64,000 nucleotides of DNA, from positions 124,001-188,000 of the forward strand of contig JARKQJ010000091.1 of NCBI GenBank assembly GCA_029973955.1, written 5' to 3'. Numbering within the stretch: position 1 is the stretch's first letter; each line of letters opens with the position of its first letter. Positions 25,964 to 35,274 of the stretch are shown here, one piece after another. The notes beneath the pieces are model-generated. The model did not search any database. It saw nothing but the letters and a program-made list of their open reading frames with translations, and was not told the origin of the DNA. A program made the position numbers and the translations under genes. The DNA comes from Paludibaculum sp. (GTDB lineage: Bacteria > Acidobacteriota > Terriglobia > Bryobacterales > Bryobacteraceae).

Positions 25964-28327
25964 ATGCGGAACGCGCGCGTCTGGGCATTGCTGGTACTGT
26001 CGTGGCCGGTGGGGTACCAGGTGGCGCAGAGCATCGAGTCGGCGCGGATCTACAACGGTGGCGCACAGGCTCCATTTGCGGTGGCGCTGGAGTCGAAGAA
26101 GATCTCGCGGCTGACGAAAGAGGCGGAGGCGGCGGGGCTGCAGAAGGACGACGTGCTGGTGTCACTGAACGGGAAGCCGGTGGGGCTTCCGGCGGAGCTG
26201 TACGCGTACTTGCGCACGGTGAAGGCAGGGGCGCGGATGGAGGTGGAGTACCGGCGGGGCGGGGCAGGGGCGGAGCGGGCGGCGGTGGTGCTGGCGCCGG
26301 CGCACGACCTCAAGAGCTGGCAGGACTGGGTGCTGGGGTTGTTCGCGGATTTCATCACGCGGTGGGCGGCGCTGCTGCTGGGGTGCTTCGTGGTACTGAT
26401 GCGTCCGAGGGATCCGCTGGCGTGGCTGGTGCTCATGCTGATGATCAGCTTCGGTCAACTGGCGACGGGGACGACGCAGGTGGCGGAGGGTTGGGCGCAG
26501 CCGTGGCGGAGCCTGGGGACCTCTTACCGGCTAATGGCGAATTTGAGCTGGCCGGTGTGGATGCTGCTGTTCGGGCTGTACTTTCCGAACCGGCATTCGA
26601 AGGTGCGGCTGCTGGAGTGGTCGAAGTGGGCCGTGGCGCTGCCGATCTTCCTGTTTGCGCTGCTGGTGGCGGTGCTGGAGGCTCGGGAGCAGGCGGGGCG
26701 TGCGTTTCCGGATTGGATCATGCCGGCGCTGCGGGTGACGAACCGGTTTCTGATCTACTTCATCATCCTGGCCTGCGGGCTGTTCTTCGCGAACATCCGC
26801 TACAAGATGAGCATGGAGCCGGCGGCGGACGCGCGGCGGCGGCTGAAGCTGCTGTTCTGGGGAACGAACGCGGGGATCACGCCGCTGTTCCTGCTGGTGC
26901 TGTACGGGCTGGCGGCGAAGAAAGAGCTGAGCAGCATGCCGGCGGTGCTGCTGGTGCCGGCGATTACGGCGCTGCTGCTGTTTCCGGTGACGCTGGGCTA
27001 CGTGATTGTGGTGGAGCGGGCGATGGACGTGCGGGTGGTGATCCGGCAGGGATTGCAGCATGCGCTGGCGCAGCGGGCGGTGCGAGTGGTGACGGCGATG
27101 CTGATGCTGGTGGTGATGTGGGTGGCATTGGAGTCGTTGGGGCGGAGCGAGATGCGGACGGCGATGAAGCTGCAGGTGATCGCCTTTTCGATGCTGGCGG
27201 CGGTGCTACTGCAGCGCGGGGCGGGGCGGGTACGGACCTGGATCGACCGCAAGTTCTTCCGCGAGCAGGTGGAGACGGAGAAGGTGTTGTTGGCGTTGAG
27301 TGAAGAGGTCCGGACGATCGCGGATGCGGAGGAGCTGAAGCAGCGCGTGGCGGAGCGGGTTTCGGGAGCGCTGCACGTGGAGCGGGTGGAGATTGGGGAA
27401 GGTCCTGGCGAGGGCTGGGAGCTGGCGGTGGCGATGCCGCCGGGGACGGAGTATCTACGGCTGGGGATGAAGAAGAGCGAGGAGCCGTACTCGAAAGCGG
27501 ACCAGAGGCTGCTGGCGACCGTGGCGGGGCAGACGGCGCTGGCGCTGGAGAATGCCAGGCTGACGCGCGCGGTGGCGGAGGAGGCGGCGCGGAGGGAGAG
27601 GATCCACCGCGAGTTGGAGATTGCCCGGGAGGTGCAGGAGCGGCTGTTTCCGCACCATCCGCCGGGGGTGGCCGGGTTGGACTACACCGGGGTGTGCAAG
27701 CCGGCGCAGTCGATTGGCGGGGATTACTACGATTTTTTCCTGGGTGCGAACGGGCGGCTGACTTTGGCGGTGGGGGACATCTGCGGCAAGGGGGTGCCGG
27801 CGGCGCTGCTGATGGCGGGTTTGCAGGCTTCGCTGCGAGGGTTGTGCGCGGGCGGGGTGGAGGACCTGGGCGAGTTGATGACGCGGTTGAACCGGCTGGT
27901 GTTTGAGGCGACGCCGAGGAATCGCTTTGCGACGCTGTGGTGCGGGCAGTACGACCCGGGGACGCGGGTGCTGCGGTATGTGAGCGCGGGGCATGGAGAT
28001 GCGGTGGTGCTGAGAGCGGGCGGAGGCGTGGAGCGGACGTCGAACCGGGGGCTGGCGTTGGGGCTGGTGCGGCAGGCGCAGTATGGGTATGGCGAGGCGC
28101 AGTTGGAGAGCGGAGATCTGGTGGCGGTGTGTACCGATGGGGTGACGGAGGCGATAGCGGCGGGGGGCGAAGAGTTTGGGGAAGAGGGCTGGATGAGCGT
28201 GCTGGAAGCGGCCCGGGGGAGGGCGGCGGCGGCCGTGGTGGGGGCGGTGCTGGCCGGAGTGGAAGAGTTTGCGAGGGGAGCGGAGCAGCACGACGACATC
28301 ACGGTGGTGGCGGCGCGGGTTTTGTGA
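25964..28327 (+). CDS. Membrane PDZ-GAF-SpoIIE protein phosphatase
   Basis: A 787-residue membrane phosphatase. An N-terminal hydrophobic segment is followed by a PDZ-like domain (about residues 45-115: AGLQKDDVLVSLNGKPVG). Several membrane helices span about 125-410. A GAF-like region (about 430-560) leads into the PP2C-type SpoIIE/RsbU domain (about 575-787) with the metal-site motifs SIGGDYYDFF, VGDICGKGVPAALLMA, VSAGHGDAVVL, CTDGVTEA and QHDDITVV. RsbU-type phosphatases dephosphorylate anti-sigma-factor antagonists; no such partner gene is adjacent. This is the only phosphatase domain in the window and it lies outside the T6SS locus. The 36-base leader has no strong SD. Confidence 0.9.
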   Translation: MRNARVWALLVLSWPVGYQVAQSIESARIYNGGAQAPFAVALESKKISRLTKEAEAAGLQKDDVLVSLNGKPVGLPAELYAYLRTVKAGARMEVEYRRGGAGAERAAVVLAPAHDLKSWQDWVLGLFADFITRWAALLLGCFVVLMRPRDPLAWLVLMLMISFGQLATGTTQVAEGWAQPWRSLGTSYRLMANLSWPVWMLLFGLYFPNRHSKVRLLEWSKWAVALPIFLFALLVAVLEAREQAGRAFPDWIMPALRVTNRFLIYFIILACGLFFANIRYKMSMEPAADARRRLKLLFWGTNAGITPLFLLVLYGLAAKKELSSMPAVLLVPAITALLLFPVTLGYVIVVERAMDVRVVIRQGLQHALAQRAVRVVTAMLMLVVMWVALESLGRSEMRTAMKLQVIAFSMLAAVLLQRGAGRVRTWIDRKFFREQVETEKVLLALSEEVRTIADAEELKQRVAERVSGALHVERVEIGEGPGEGWELAVAMPPGTEYLRLGMKKSEEPYSKADQRLLATVAGQTALALENARLTRAVAEEAARRERIHRELEIAREVQERLFPHHPPGVAGLDYTGVCKPAQSIGGDYYDFFLGANGRLTLAVGDICGKGVPAALLMAGLQASLRGLCAGGVEDLGELMTRLNRLVFEATPRNRFATLWCGQYDPGTRVLRYVSAGHGDAVVLRAGGGVERTSNRGLALGLVRQAQYGYGEAQLESGDLVAVCTDGVTEAIAAGGEEFGEEGWMSVLEAARGRAAAAVVGAVLAGVEEFARGAEQHDDITVVAARVL

Positions 28328-28371
28328 GGTTTTGGTGGGGCGGCGGTTCGTGGGAGGCGGGCGGGCTGTGC

Positions 28372-28377
28372 TAAGAT
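28372..28377 (+). promoter_or_regulatory. Possible -10 element for tRNA-Ser
   Basis: TGCTAAGAT gives an extended -10 (TG-N-TAAGAT) 26 bases upstream of the tRNA. No convincing -35 was found at 17 bases, so this is a weak call. Confidence 0.35.
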
Positions 28378-28403
28378 TCAAAAAGACCCACCGAATACCT
28401 CGC

Positions 28404-28497
<94 letters not shown>

Positions 28498-28567
28498 GTT
28501 CCACGCCCAGGTTTCTCCCCCTACATCCTTCTTAAAATGTTTGGCTTGACGGTTTTGCGTGCTCAGG

Positions 28568-29509
28568 CTACTTCGATCGAGGAGCAGTGGAGCGTGTGCG
28601 GCGCGCGAGTAGTTCCTGGACCAGGGCGTTCGCGTTCGAGGGCGTTACGCCGAGCGGTGCGCAGTAGGATTCGGGCCGGAAGGGGAGCTGGGCGTGGCGC
28701 GGGCCATGAGCGTCAGTAGAGACGGTGAAGCGGACGCCCATTTCGGCGAGGGTTTTGACGTCCGCGAGCATGGCTTCGCGGCAGGCGGGATTCTCCATGC
28801 AGTGCGCGGATTCGCGCGCAATCTCGACGTAGATCGAGCGGCCACGGAGGAGTTCAGCCAGCTCGCGCTGTTCGCCGGGTTGAAAGAACCGGTACTGGGC
28901 GGTGGTGATGGAGGAGATGGGCCGGCCTTCCCGCTGGGCGGTGCGTTCGAGGTTTTCGACGCGCATGGTGAAGGGGTGGAACAGGATCATGGGGACGGGC
29001 AGTTGCTGCTGGAGATCGCGGAGCTGGCGGGCGCGGCGGATCAGGTGCCGGCCATTGGGCGCTTCCTTGCCGTTGCGCGGGCTGATGTGCCAGCCGACGA
29101 GGTCTACCAGGGCGAGGGCGTCCATTTGGGTGCCGGTGTCGAGTTCGTCCTCGGAGACCTCCCAGGCAGTGAAGACGGTGAGGTCGCGCCGTTCTTTCGC
29201 CTTGGCGAAATCACGCAACAGGGCCTGGTGTCCGGCGGGCCCCATGGGGTAGCGGGTGACGAAAGCGGGTCTCTGGAGGAGCCAGTCGCGATACTCTTCG
29301 GGGGATTTGCGGTAGAGCTCGAGGTGGTCGAGCAGGACGACGACGCGGCGGCCGTCGGCGGCTGCCAGATCGAGCCAGCGGTCGAGAGAGGTTTCGAGTT
29401 CGAGCCCGGCGTGCAGGTGGAGGTCCATCTCGCGGAGCTGGTACTGCGCGAGAGCAGGGAGGGCGGAAACCATGAGTATCCCGGACAAGAGGAGGAGAGC
29501 TTGCCGCAT
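28568..29509 (-). CDS. Exported PHP-domain metal-dependent phosphoesterase
   Basis: A 313-residue protein with signal peptide (LLLLSGILMVSALPALAQ). The PHP metal-binding pattern is present: MDLHLHAG at the start of the mature domain, LLDHLELY, MILFHPFTMR and the C-terminal STDAHGPR. PHP proteins hydrolyse phosphate esters such as histidinol phosphate, or act as deaminated-nucleotide phosphatases; here it is exported, so the substrate is extracytoplasmic. An alternative start exists 12 codons downstream. It is not linked to the T6SS operon although it shares its strand. Confidence 0.83.
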   Translation of the reverse strand: MRQALLLLSGILMVSALPALAQYQLREMDLHLHAGLELETSLDRWLDLAAADGRRVVVLLDHLELYRKSPEEYRDWLLQRPAFVTRYPMGPAGHQALLRDFAKAKERRDLTVFTAWEVSEDELDTGTQMDALALVDLVGWHISPRNGKEAPNGRHLIRRARQLRDLQQQLPVPMILFHPFTMRVENLERTAQREGRPISSITTAQYRFFQPGEQRELAELLRGRSIYVEIARESAHCMENPACREAMLADVKTLAEMGVRFTVSTDAHGPRHAQLPFRPESYCAPLGVTPSNANALVQELLARRTRSTAPRSK

Positions 29510-29585
29510 GTGCCGGAGGATACCGGTTCACGGAGCGGGCGCGCAAGCCGGGCCGGAGGCGGAAGAGGGGAGGATGGGGCCGGAG

Positions 29586-31058
29586 TCAGGCGACGAGCAG
29601 GTTCATGCGGAGCAGCATTTGCATGCTGATGTTCAAGAGGTCGTCGAAGGAGTCGCGGAGAGGGGCGGAGGACGGCTGTTCGCGCAGTTGCTCGGGGAGC
29701 GGGAGTTCGCCGGTTTGCAGTTTGGCGAATAACTGGTTGGCCAGTTCCGGGACGGTGCTGGTGCCATCCAGCGCAGCGACGAGGGCGCGGGTGATTTCGT
29801 CAGCCAGCACGAGGTCGATGTGCCGCTGGCTAGTGACGGATTGCGCGCCCTTCTTCAATTGGAGGCGGGCCAGGGGGCTGGCAATGGGGCGGGCACTCAG
29901 GCGGGAAGCGACTTGAGGGGGCTCCGCGCGCAGTTCGACGAGTCCGACGATCCAAAGGCGGAGCAGGCGGTCGAGGGACGCCTCCTCAAAACCGACTTCC
30001 CGGACGGGGAGCATCGCGGGCCAGGCGGCGCTGAGTTGAAGGAGTTGGGAGCACACCTGGGGGTCTCCCACGGTGGCATTGAACTCGCGGGTGATGACGA
30101 ACTTCCGGCTTCCATCGGGCTGCGCTGCCTCCGCCTGGGCGGGACACCCCGCCAGCATGGACTGGACGGCGTTCCAGCGGATGACGGGATCGAGTGCGAG
30201 TTCGGAGCGGCAGAGAAGGGTTTCGCGGAAGCGCCGCATGAAGAACATGTCTGAGTACTGGCGTTCCTGGGCGCGGTCCCGGGTGACGAACTGCGGTGGG
30301 ATGCCGCGTTCGCGGGCGTAGTCGGCGTCGGAGAGGTACTGGAGAGAATGGCCGGCGGCGAGAGCGATGAACTCGTGGAGATAGAAGGGCTGGTTGATCT
30401 CCGCAAGATCGTCGTGGAAGACGACGCTGGGGTCCTTATCCAGGATCAGCATGAGTTCATCGCGAAGGGTGGAGCCGATCTTTTCGTCGGGCGTGACGTC
30501 GATGACGGCTTTGGCGAAAGCGATGGCCGCCCGCACCTTTTCCGCCGGATCCGTGTGGCCGCTTGTATGGAACTTCAGCATGTCCCAGACGATGCGGCGC
30601 AGGTGGCAACCGGGATAGGCGTTGTAGCTGATGAAAGCCACGCCGTGCTCGGCGAGGTGCCGGCGGCAGATATCGAGAATGCCCTGACGCACAGGCTCGG
30701 GCACCCAGGAGAAGACGCCGTGCACGATGATGTAGTCGAACTGGCGACCGGGGGCGGACCAGGCGGCGAGGTCGCCGGCCTGGTAGTGGAGGTTGGAACA
30801 GCCCAGGGCGGAGGCGTCGGCGCGGGCGAGTTCGAGGGCGGATTCCGCGAGATCGACGCCGAGGCATTCCGCTTCCGGATAGTCCTGGGCGAAGGGGATG
30901 AGGTTTGCGCCGGTGCCGCAGCCGAGTTCGAGAACGCGGCAGCGGGCCAGCGGAGCGGGCTTGAGTCCGGCGAGAAGGGCCAGAGTCTGGAGCCGGGAGG
31001 GATGAGACTCCTTGCGCGCTTGCGACGGATAGTGAACGGTGTCGTAGGCGGTTGGCAT
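29586..31058 (-). CDS. Class I methyltransferase with C-terminal regulatory domain, T6SS-linked
   Basis: A 490-residue methyltransferase. The SAM motif is RVLELGCGTGANLIPF (about residues 41-55), with FDYIIVHGVFSWVP as the post-motif strand. A helical region follows, resembling the methyltransferase regulatory domain (PF10119-like, from memory): FHDDLAEINQPFYLHEFIALAAGHSLQYLSDADY. The C-terminal part has a winged-helix look (ALVAALDGTSTVPELANQL). The gene starts four bases after the tssM stop and has no promoter of its own, so it is the last gene of the tssK-tssL-tssM operon. The methyl acceptor is unknown; a T6SS component is possible by location only. Confidence 0.8.
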   Translation of the reverse strand: MPTAYDTVHYPSQARKESHPSRLQTLALLAGLKPAPLARCRVLELGCGTGANLIPFAQDYPEAECLGVDLAESALELARADASALGCSNLHYQAGDLAAWSAPGRQFDYIIVHGVFSWVPEPVRQGILDICRRHLAEHGVAFISYNAYPGCHLRRIVWDMLKFHTSGHTDPAEKVRAAIAFAKAVIDVTPDEKIGSTLRDELMLILDKDPSVVFHDDLAEINQPFYLHEFIALAAGHSLQYLSDADYARERGIPPQFVTRDRAQERQYSDMFFMRRFRETLLCRSELALDPVIRWNAVQSMLAGCPAQAEAAQPDGSRKFVITREFNATVGDPQVCSQLLQLSAAWPAMLPVREVGFEEASLDRLLRLWIVGLVELRAEPPQVASRLSARPIASPLARLQLKKGAQSVTSQRHIDLVLADEITRALVAALDGTSTVPELANQLFAKLQTGELPLPEQLREQPSSAPLRDSFDDLLNISMQMLLRMNLLVA

Positions 31059-31062
31059 CGGC

Positions 31063-34000
31063 TCACCGCGCGGCGACCGGAACGCAGCGCAGGCTGCTGA
31101 GGAAGTCCTTATTGAAGACGGGGGCGCCGCCGCCGGCATCGACGGTGAAGCGGTAAGTGACTTCTTTGTCGCCGACGGTGAGGGGGCGGCCCTGCCGGCC
31201 CTGGCGGACGACCCAATCGAGGTTGTAGGCGGAGCCGGCGGGTTCGCGGCGGTCGGCGTCGGCGAAGAAGTGGAAGACGGCCCAGAGGCCCTCGAAGTTC
31301 TGGAACTCAAACTCGGAACCGCCCTGGACCTTGCCGCTGAGGCGGACGCTGTGCGCGCCGGAGCCCGGCCAGGTGTAGGCGCGGGCGCCCTCGGCGCCGG
31401 TGAGTTTGGCGGTCTGGCCATCGAGTGCGATGGTCACCTCCCGGATGAGGTCCGATTTCTGGAACTGCAGGGAGTAGCGGAGGTTGGGTTCGTTGGCGCC
31501 GCCGGGGTACATGGTTTCGGAGAAGCGCGCGGCGTTGTTGAAGAAGTTCACGAAGGCCGGGTTCATCTGCAGGCCGGCGCTTGGATTGGACTGATAGTTG
31601 TTGCCCTGCTTCTGAATGAAGTTGCGGAGAGACTCCTCGTAGAACATCCAGAGCTTGCCCTCGCGGGGGCGGAAGATGGCATTGAGTTCCTGGAGCGAGA
31701 CCTCGGAGTTGGCGGCAGCGTTAAACGGGAACTTATTGGCGACATCGGCGAAGGCGGCGCAGAACGCCCGGGCTTTGCCGTTGATCTCGCCGGCGCCCAT
31801 GCCTTTGGTGAGGGCATCGACGGCCTCGATGGGCGCTTCGAGGATGCGGAGCGAGGTGGTTTCGAGATGGGCGTCGGGGTCGATTTTGAAGGTATAGCCC
31901 ATCTTTTTGACGATGTTCCGCGCGTTATCGGCGGCCATGCGCACGGGCTGGGCGCGCGTGGGGTCCGGGGGTCCGGACTGATCGGCGACCTGGCCGACGG
32001 TGGTTTGGAGATTGGCGAGCGAGGCCATGTACTCCTGGTTGGTGGGAACGACGTATTGCACGGTGGTGGCGGGCGGAGGGACGACTTTGTGGATGGAGTC
32101 GAAGGCTTCGAGGACCTGGGGCGAATCGACGGCGGTGTTCTGAGTGACGGACCAGAAGAGGGCCATCAGGGGAGTCTGCGCGCCGGAGAGCACATTGAGT
32201 TTTTTGGCAGCGTCCTGGAGGTTGGCGTAGCGGACGACGGAGGTGGACTTGAGCATGTCGCGCCAGCGGGCGATGAAATCGGTGGAGTAGCGGGAGCGGA
32301 GTTCGCCGCCGAGCTGGGCGAGATCGGGCTTGGCGGCGGCGTAATCGCCGAGCACCCAGCGTTCGCCGCCGAAGAACTTGTCGGCGGATTTGATGTTGTC
32401 CAGCATGGCGGCCCAACCGGCCTTGGTGAAGGCTCCGGGGACATCCTTATGGTTGATGACGACTTCGGCGGAGCCGGGGAACTGTTCGTTGAAGTTGAAC
32501 TTTTTGGCGCGGCGGGAAGCGTCGGCGAGCATGAACTGGTAGATCTGCTCGGTACCGGAGAAGCCGCTGAGGTGCTTGCGGGCGCGGTCGATGGCGCCGG
32601 GGTCGTTGGCTTCGGGGAAGGGGTTGCCGCGGGCGAGGTCCTCGCTGTAGAAATCGAACTGCTTTTTGGCGAGCGGGAGGATGGGCTCGACGGCGCGGCC
32701 GGTGGACCAGCGCTGGACGAGGATGGGCGAGAGCCAGGAGCCGCTGCGCTTCCACTCGGAGGTGGTGACGAGGTAGGCCTTGAGGGTGTCGTAGCTGATG
32801 CCGTAGGGGTCGGCGGGGTCGGGCGGATACTTCAGGGATTGGAGGTGGGCGAGGAGTTCATTCTGGGTCTGGCCGAAGAGGAGCTGATGGAACCGGGCGT
32901 AGTAGATCTTTCTGGTGAGAGGCAGGAGATCGTCGCCGGAATAGAGCAGCCAGCGAAGGCCCCAGGGTGCGCCGTTTTCCTTGTACCCGGTCAACTGGGC
33001 GAGGGAGGAGCGCAGGGTTTCCAGGCGGGAGAGCGCATCCTGCGAAGGGAGGTTCATGCCGCTGGCCTCGCCGGCGGGGATGCCCTTGGCGGCGGTGACG
33101 AGATCGTTCTGCAAAGCCCGGTTGCCGAAGAAGGAGACAGTGAAGCCGGTGAGCGCGACGAGACTGGCCAGGATGGCGGTTGCCAGGAGGAGGCGGTGGG
33201 CGAAGGAGGTTTTGGTGCTGCTGCCGCTGGCGCCCAGGGCGGTTTCATCGCGAGTGATGAAGTGATTGAAGAGCTGCCAGAGGAAGATCCACTGCGGCAC
33301 GCGTTTGGTGCAGCTCTCGGAGAAGACGGCGGGGCGCTGCGCGGCGGAGGGGATCTGAAAAACAGTTGTGGCGCTGGAAGGGGCCTGCAATCCGGCTGAG
33401 GCGGGGCGGGGCGTCTCCGGGGCCGACTCCGTCACCACGACAGGCCGGACTCCCGAGAAGTAGAAGCCGCGCAGGAACGGACTGGTGGAGAGCTGGCTGG
33501 GCCGGCAAAGTTCAACGAGGAACTGGACGAGGGGGCCGCGCATCTTGCGGAACTCGCGCGGGAATTCATAAGCGGTGGCAGCGCGGCCTGGTTCGGATTC
33601 GCGGGCGAGATGGGGGAGGCGGTGGTCCGCCAGGCCGCGGAAGACCACTTCGAAGGCGGCCGAGATGCGGCGGGACTGCTCTTCGGCGTAGATCGAGCCG
33701 CCGAATCCAGCCATGGGCAGGGCAGCGCCGAAGACTTGAGCGGTCTCCTCGTTGGTGAGGTTCCGCATGAAGTCTTCGAAGGACGCGAGCCGGTTCATTT
33801 TGTTGAACAGGACATAGACGGGGAAGCTGATGCCGAACTGGTGGGAGATTTCGCTGAGGCGGGCCTGCAGGTTTCGTCCGAGAGCGGTGAGTTCCTCGGC
33901 GGCGGAAGGGCGGAGGAAGATCTCGCTATCGACGCAGACGACCGCGGCGCGCTGTGCCTTGGACGGGCCGCCGACGAGGCTCTTGAGCTGGGGCGGGCGG

Positions 34001-34521
34001 AGGCGGCGCAGGAGCGAAGCCCAGAGCCCGGTGTCGGAAAGCAGGCGTCCACCAGCTTCCACGAAGATCATGCCGCGGGCGAACCAGACGTTGACGGTGC
34101 GGGTGGGCGTGACGGCGCCGTCGTGGTAGACATGGCCGGCGAGCAGTTCGGGCTCCATGCCGGAGTTCAGGATGGTGGAGGTCTTGGTGGAGTTGGAGTC
34201 ACCGAGGACGAAGACGACCGGGAGGTTGTGGATGCGGGCGCCCTTGGCGAGATTGGACGAGGCGAGGCGGGCATCGGCTTCGCGGAGAAGTGCGGTGACT
34301 TCATCGTCGGCGCCGGCGGCTTCTTCCGGGGCCTGGGCATCGCCCCGCGCTTTCGAGGCGAACCACATCCAGACGACGGCGCCCGTGATTCCGATAAGTC
34401 CGAGGATTCCGAGGAATGCGTAGAGCCGGGTACCTTCGAGGTGCAGCATCAGCGCACCGGTGACATAGGCGAGGATCAGGTACCCCAACAATGAGCCGGC
34501 AGCAGTGAGATAGGTCTTCAT
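31063..34521 (-). CDS. tssM: TssM (IcmF), T6SS membrane complex protein
   Basis: An 1152-residue inner-membrane protein, the usual length for TssM. Two N-terminal membrane helices (GYLILAYVTGALML, FLGILGLIGITGAVVWMW) and a third near residue 450 (LLATAILASLVALTGFTVSFF) enclose the cytoplasmic NTPase-like domain. Its Walker A is altered: GDSNSTKTS lacks the second glycine. The C-terminal half is the periplasmic IcmF domain. In other systems TssM joins TssL and the outer-membrane lipoprotein TssJ into the membrane complex. I see no TssJ gene. It is preceded by tssL (12-base gap) and followed by a methyltransferase. Confidence 0.96.
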   Translation of the reverse strand: MKTYLTAAGSLLGYLILAYVTGALMLHLEGTRLYAFLGILGLIGITGAVVWMWFASKARGDAQAPEEAAGADDEVTALLREADARLASSNLAKGARIHNLPVVFVLGDSNSTKTSTILNSGMEPELLAGHVYHDGAVTPTRTVNVWFARGMIFVEAGGRLLSDTGLWASLLRRLRPPQLKSLVGGPSKAQRAAVVCVDSEIFLRPSAAEELTALGRNLQARLSEISHQFGISFPVYVLFNKMNRLASFEDFMRNLTNEETAQVFGAALPMAGFGGSIYAEEQSRRISAAFEVVFRGLADHRLPHLARESEPGRAATAYEFPREFRKMRGPLVQFLVELCRPSQLSTSPFLRGFYFSGVRPVVVTESAPETPRPASAGLQAPSSATTVFQIPSAAQRPAVFSESCTKRVPQWIFLWQLFNHFITRDETALGASGSSTKTSFAHRLLLATAILASLVALTGFTVSFFGNRALQNDLVTAAKGIPAGEASGMNLPSQDALSRLETLRSSLAQLTGYKENGAPWGLRWLLYSGDDLLPLTRKIYYARFHQLLFGQTQNELLAHLQSLKYPPDPADPYGISYDTLKAYLVTTSEWKRSGSWLSPILVQRWSTGRAVEPILPLAKKQFDFYSEDLARGNPFPEANDPGAIDRARKHLSGFSGTEQIYQFMLADASRRAKKFNFNEQFPGSAEVVINHKDVPGAFTKAGWAAMLDNIKSADKFFGGERWVLGDYAAAKPDLAQLGGELRSRYSTDFIARWRDMLKSTSVVRYANLQDAAKKLNVLSGAQTPLMALFWSVTQNTAVDSPQVLEAFDSIHKVVPPPATTVQYVVPTNQEYMASLANLQTTVGQVADQSGPPDPTRAQPVRMAADNARNIVKKMGYTFKIDPDAHLETTSLRILEAPIEAVDALTKGMGAGEINGKARAFCAAFADVANKFPFNAAANSEVSLQELNAIFRPREGKLWMFYEESLRNFIQKQGNNYQSNPSAGLQMNPAFVNFFNNAARFSETMYPGGANEPNLRYSLQFQKSDLIREVTIALDGQTAKLTGAEGARAYTWPGSGAHSVRLSGKVQGGSEFEFQNFEGLWAVFHFFADADRREPAGSAYNLDWVVRQGRQGRPLTVGDKEVTYRFTVDAGGGAPVFNKDFLSSLRCVPVAAR

Positions 34522-34533
34522 TCCGATTCCTTC

Positions 34534-35253
34534 CTATTGCCGGACGGCCGCGGTGAGATCGCTGAGGGCGGAGACGCCGGAAGAGAGCATGAAATGGTAG
34601 ACAACGAAGGCCAGAACCGCGAGGGCGGCGCAGCAGCCGGCGGCGATGGCGAGGACGCGCACGAGCGGGTCCTTGGCCTGAGCTGGCCCTGGCGCAGCGG
34701 GGGGCAGAGGCGGGGAGAAAGCGAGTTCGGCGCCACGGATGCGGCGGATCTTTTCCAGGGTCTCGTCGATGAATCCCTTGAGTTCGGCGCGTCCGGCCAT
34801 ACTGTAGCGGCCGGCGAAGCCGAGCAGAAGGCAGAGGAGGTAGACCTCGAGGAGGTCGGCCAGGTCCTGAGAGTCCTGCTTGCCGAGAAGCTGGCGGAGA
34901 TATTGGAAGAAGGCCTCACCGGCGACGTGGTGCCCGAAGAGTTCTTCCTGCAGCGGGCGGCGCGGCCAATCGGCAAAGATGGGCGAACGGAGGTTGAGAA
35001 CCGATTCGTCGATGAAGGCGACGGCAGCGAAGATGGCGAGTTTGATGTCCTCGGCGGCATAACCAGCCCGGCGCGCCTCGGCGTCGGCGGATTTCAGAGA
35101 CTCCAGGACGTGATGCCGGAATGCCGCGGGATCAGAGACCGCCTGCCGGCCGCCTCGCAGCCGTTCGCTGACGGTGAGCACTTCCTGAAAGGCAAGTGCC
35201 AGGTTGGCTGGCCGCCGGGAGTCCTGGCCCGTTCCGCTGAAAGAAGAAGACAT
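34534..35253 (-). CDS. tssL: TssL (DotU), T6SS membrane complex protein
   Basis: A 239-residue protein of the short TssL type. The helical cytoplasmic domain (AIFAAVAFIDESVL, LLGKQDSQDLADLLEVYLLCLLLGF) is followed by a Pro-rich linker and a single C-terminal membrane helix (VLAIAAGCCAALAVLAFVVYHFML). There is no peptidoglycan-binding OmpA domain. TssL docks the baseplate through TssK. Its gene lies between tssK (21-base gap) and tssM (12-base gap), as in many T6SS operons. Confidence 0.95.
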   Translation of the reverse strand: MSSSFSGTGQDSRRPANLALAFQEVLTVSERLRGGRQAVSDPAAFRHHVLESLKSADAEARRAGYAAEDIKLAIFAAVAFIDESVLNLRSPIFADWPRRPLQEELFGHHVAGEAFFQYLRQLLGKQDSQDLADLLEVYLLCLLLGFAGRYSMAGRAELKGFIDETLEKIRRIRGAELAFSPPLPPAAPGPAQAKDPLVRVLAIAAGCCAALAVLAFVVYHFMLSSGVSALSDLTAAVRQ

Positions 35254-35274
35254 TAGAAGTGACCTCGCTCTAGA

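Noticed and set aside
31270-33399. A 709-codon open frame opposite tssM
   Set aside because: It lies on the other strand of the tssM gene, is Gly/Glu/Val-rich low complexity and has no domain. It is a high-GC shadow.
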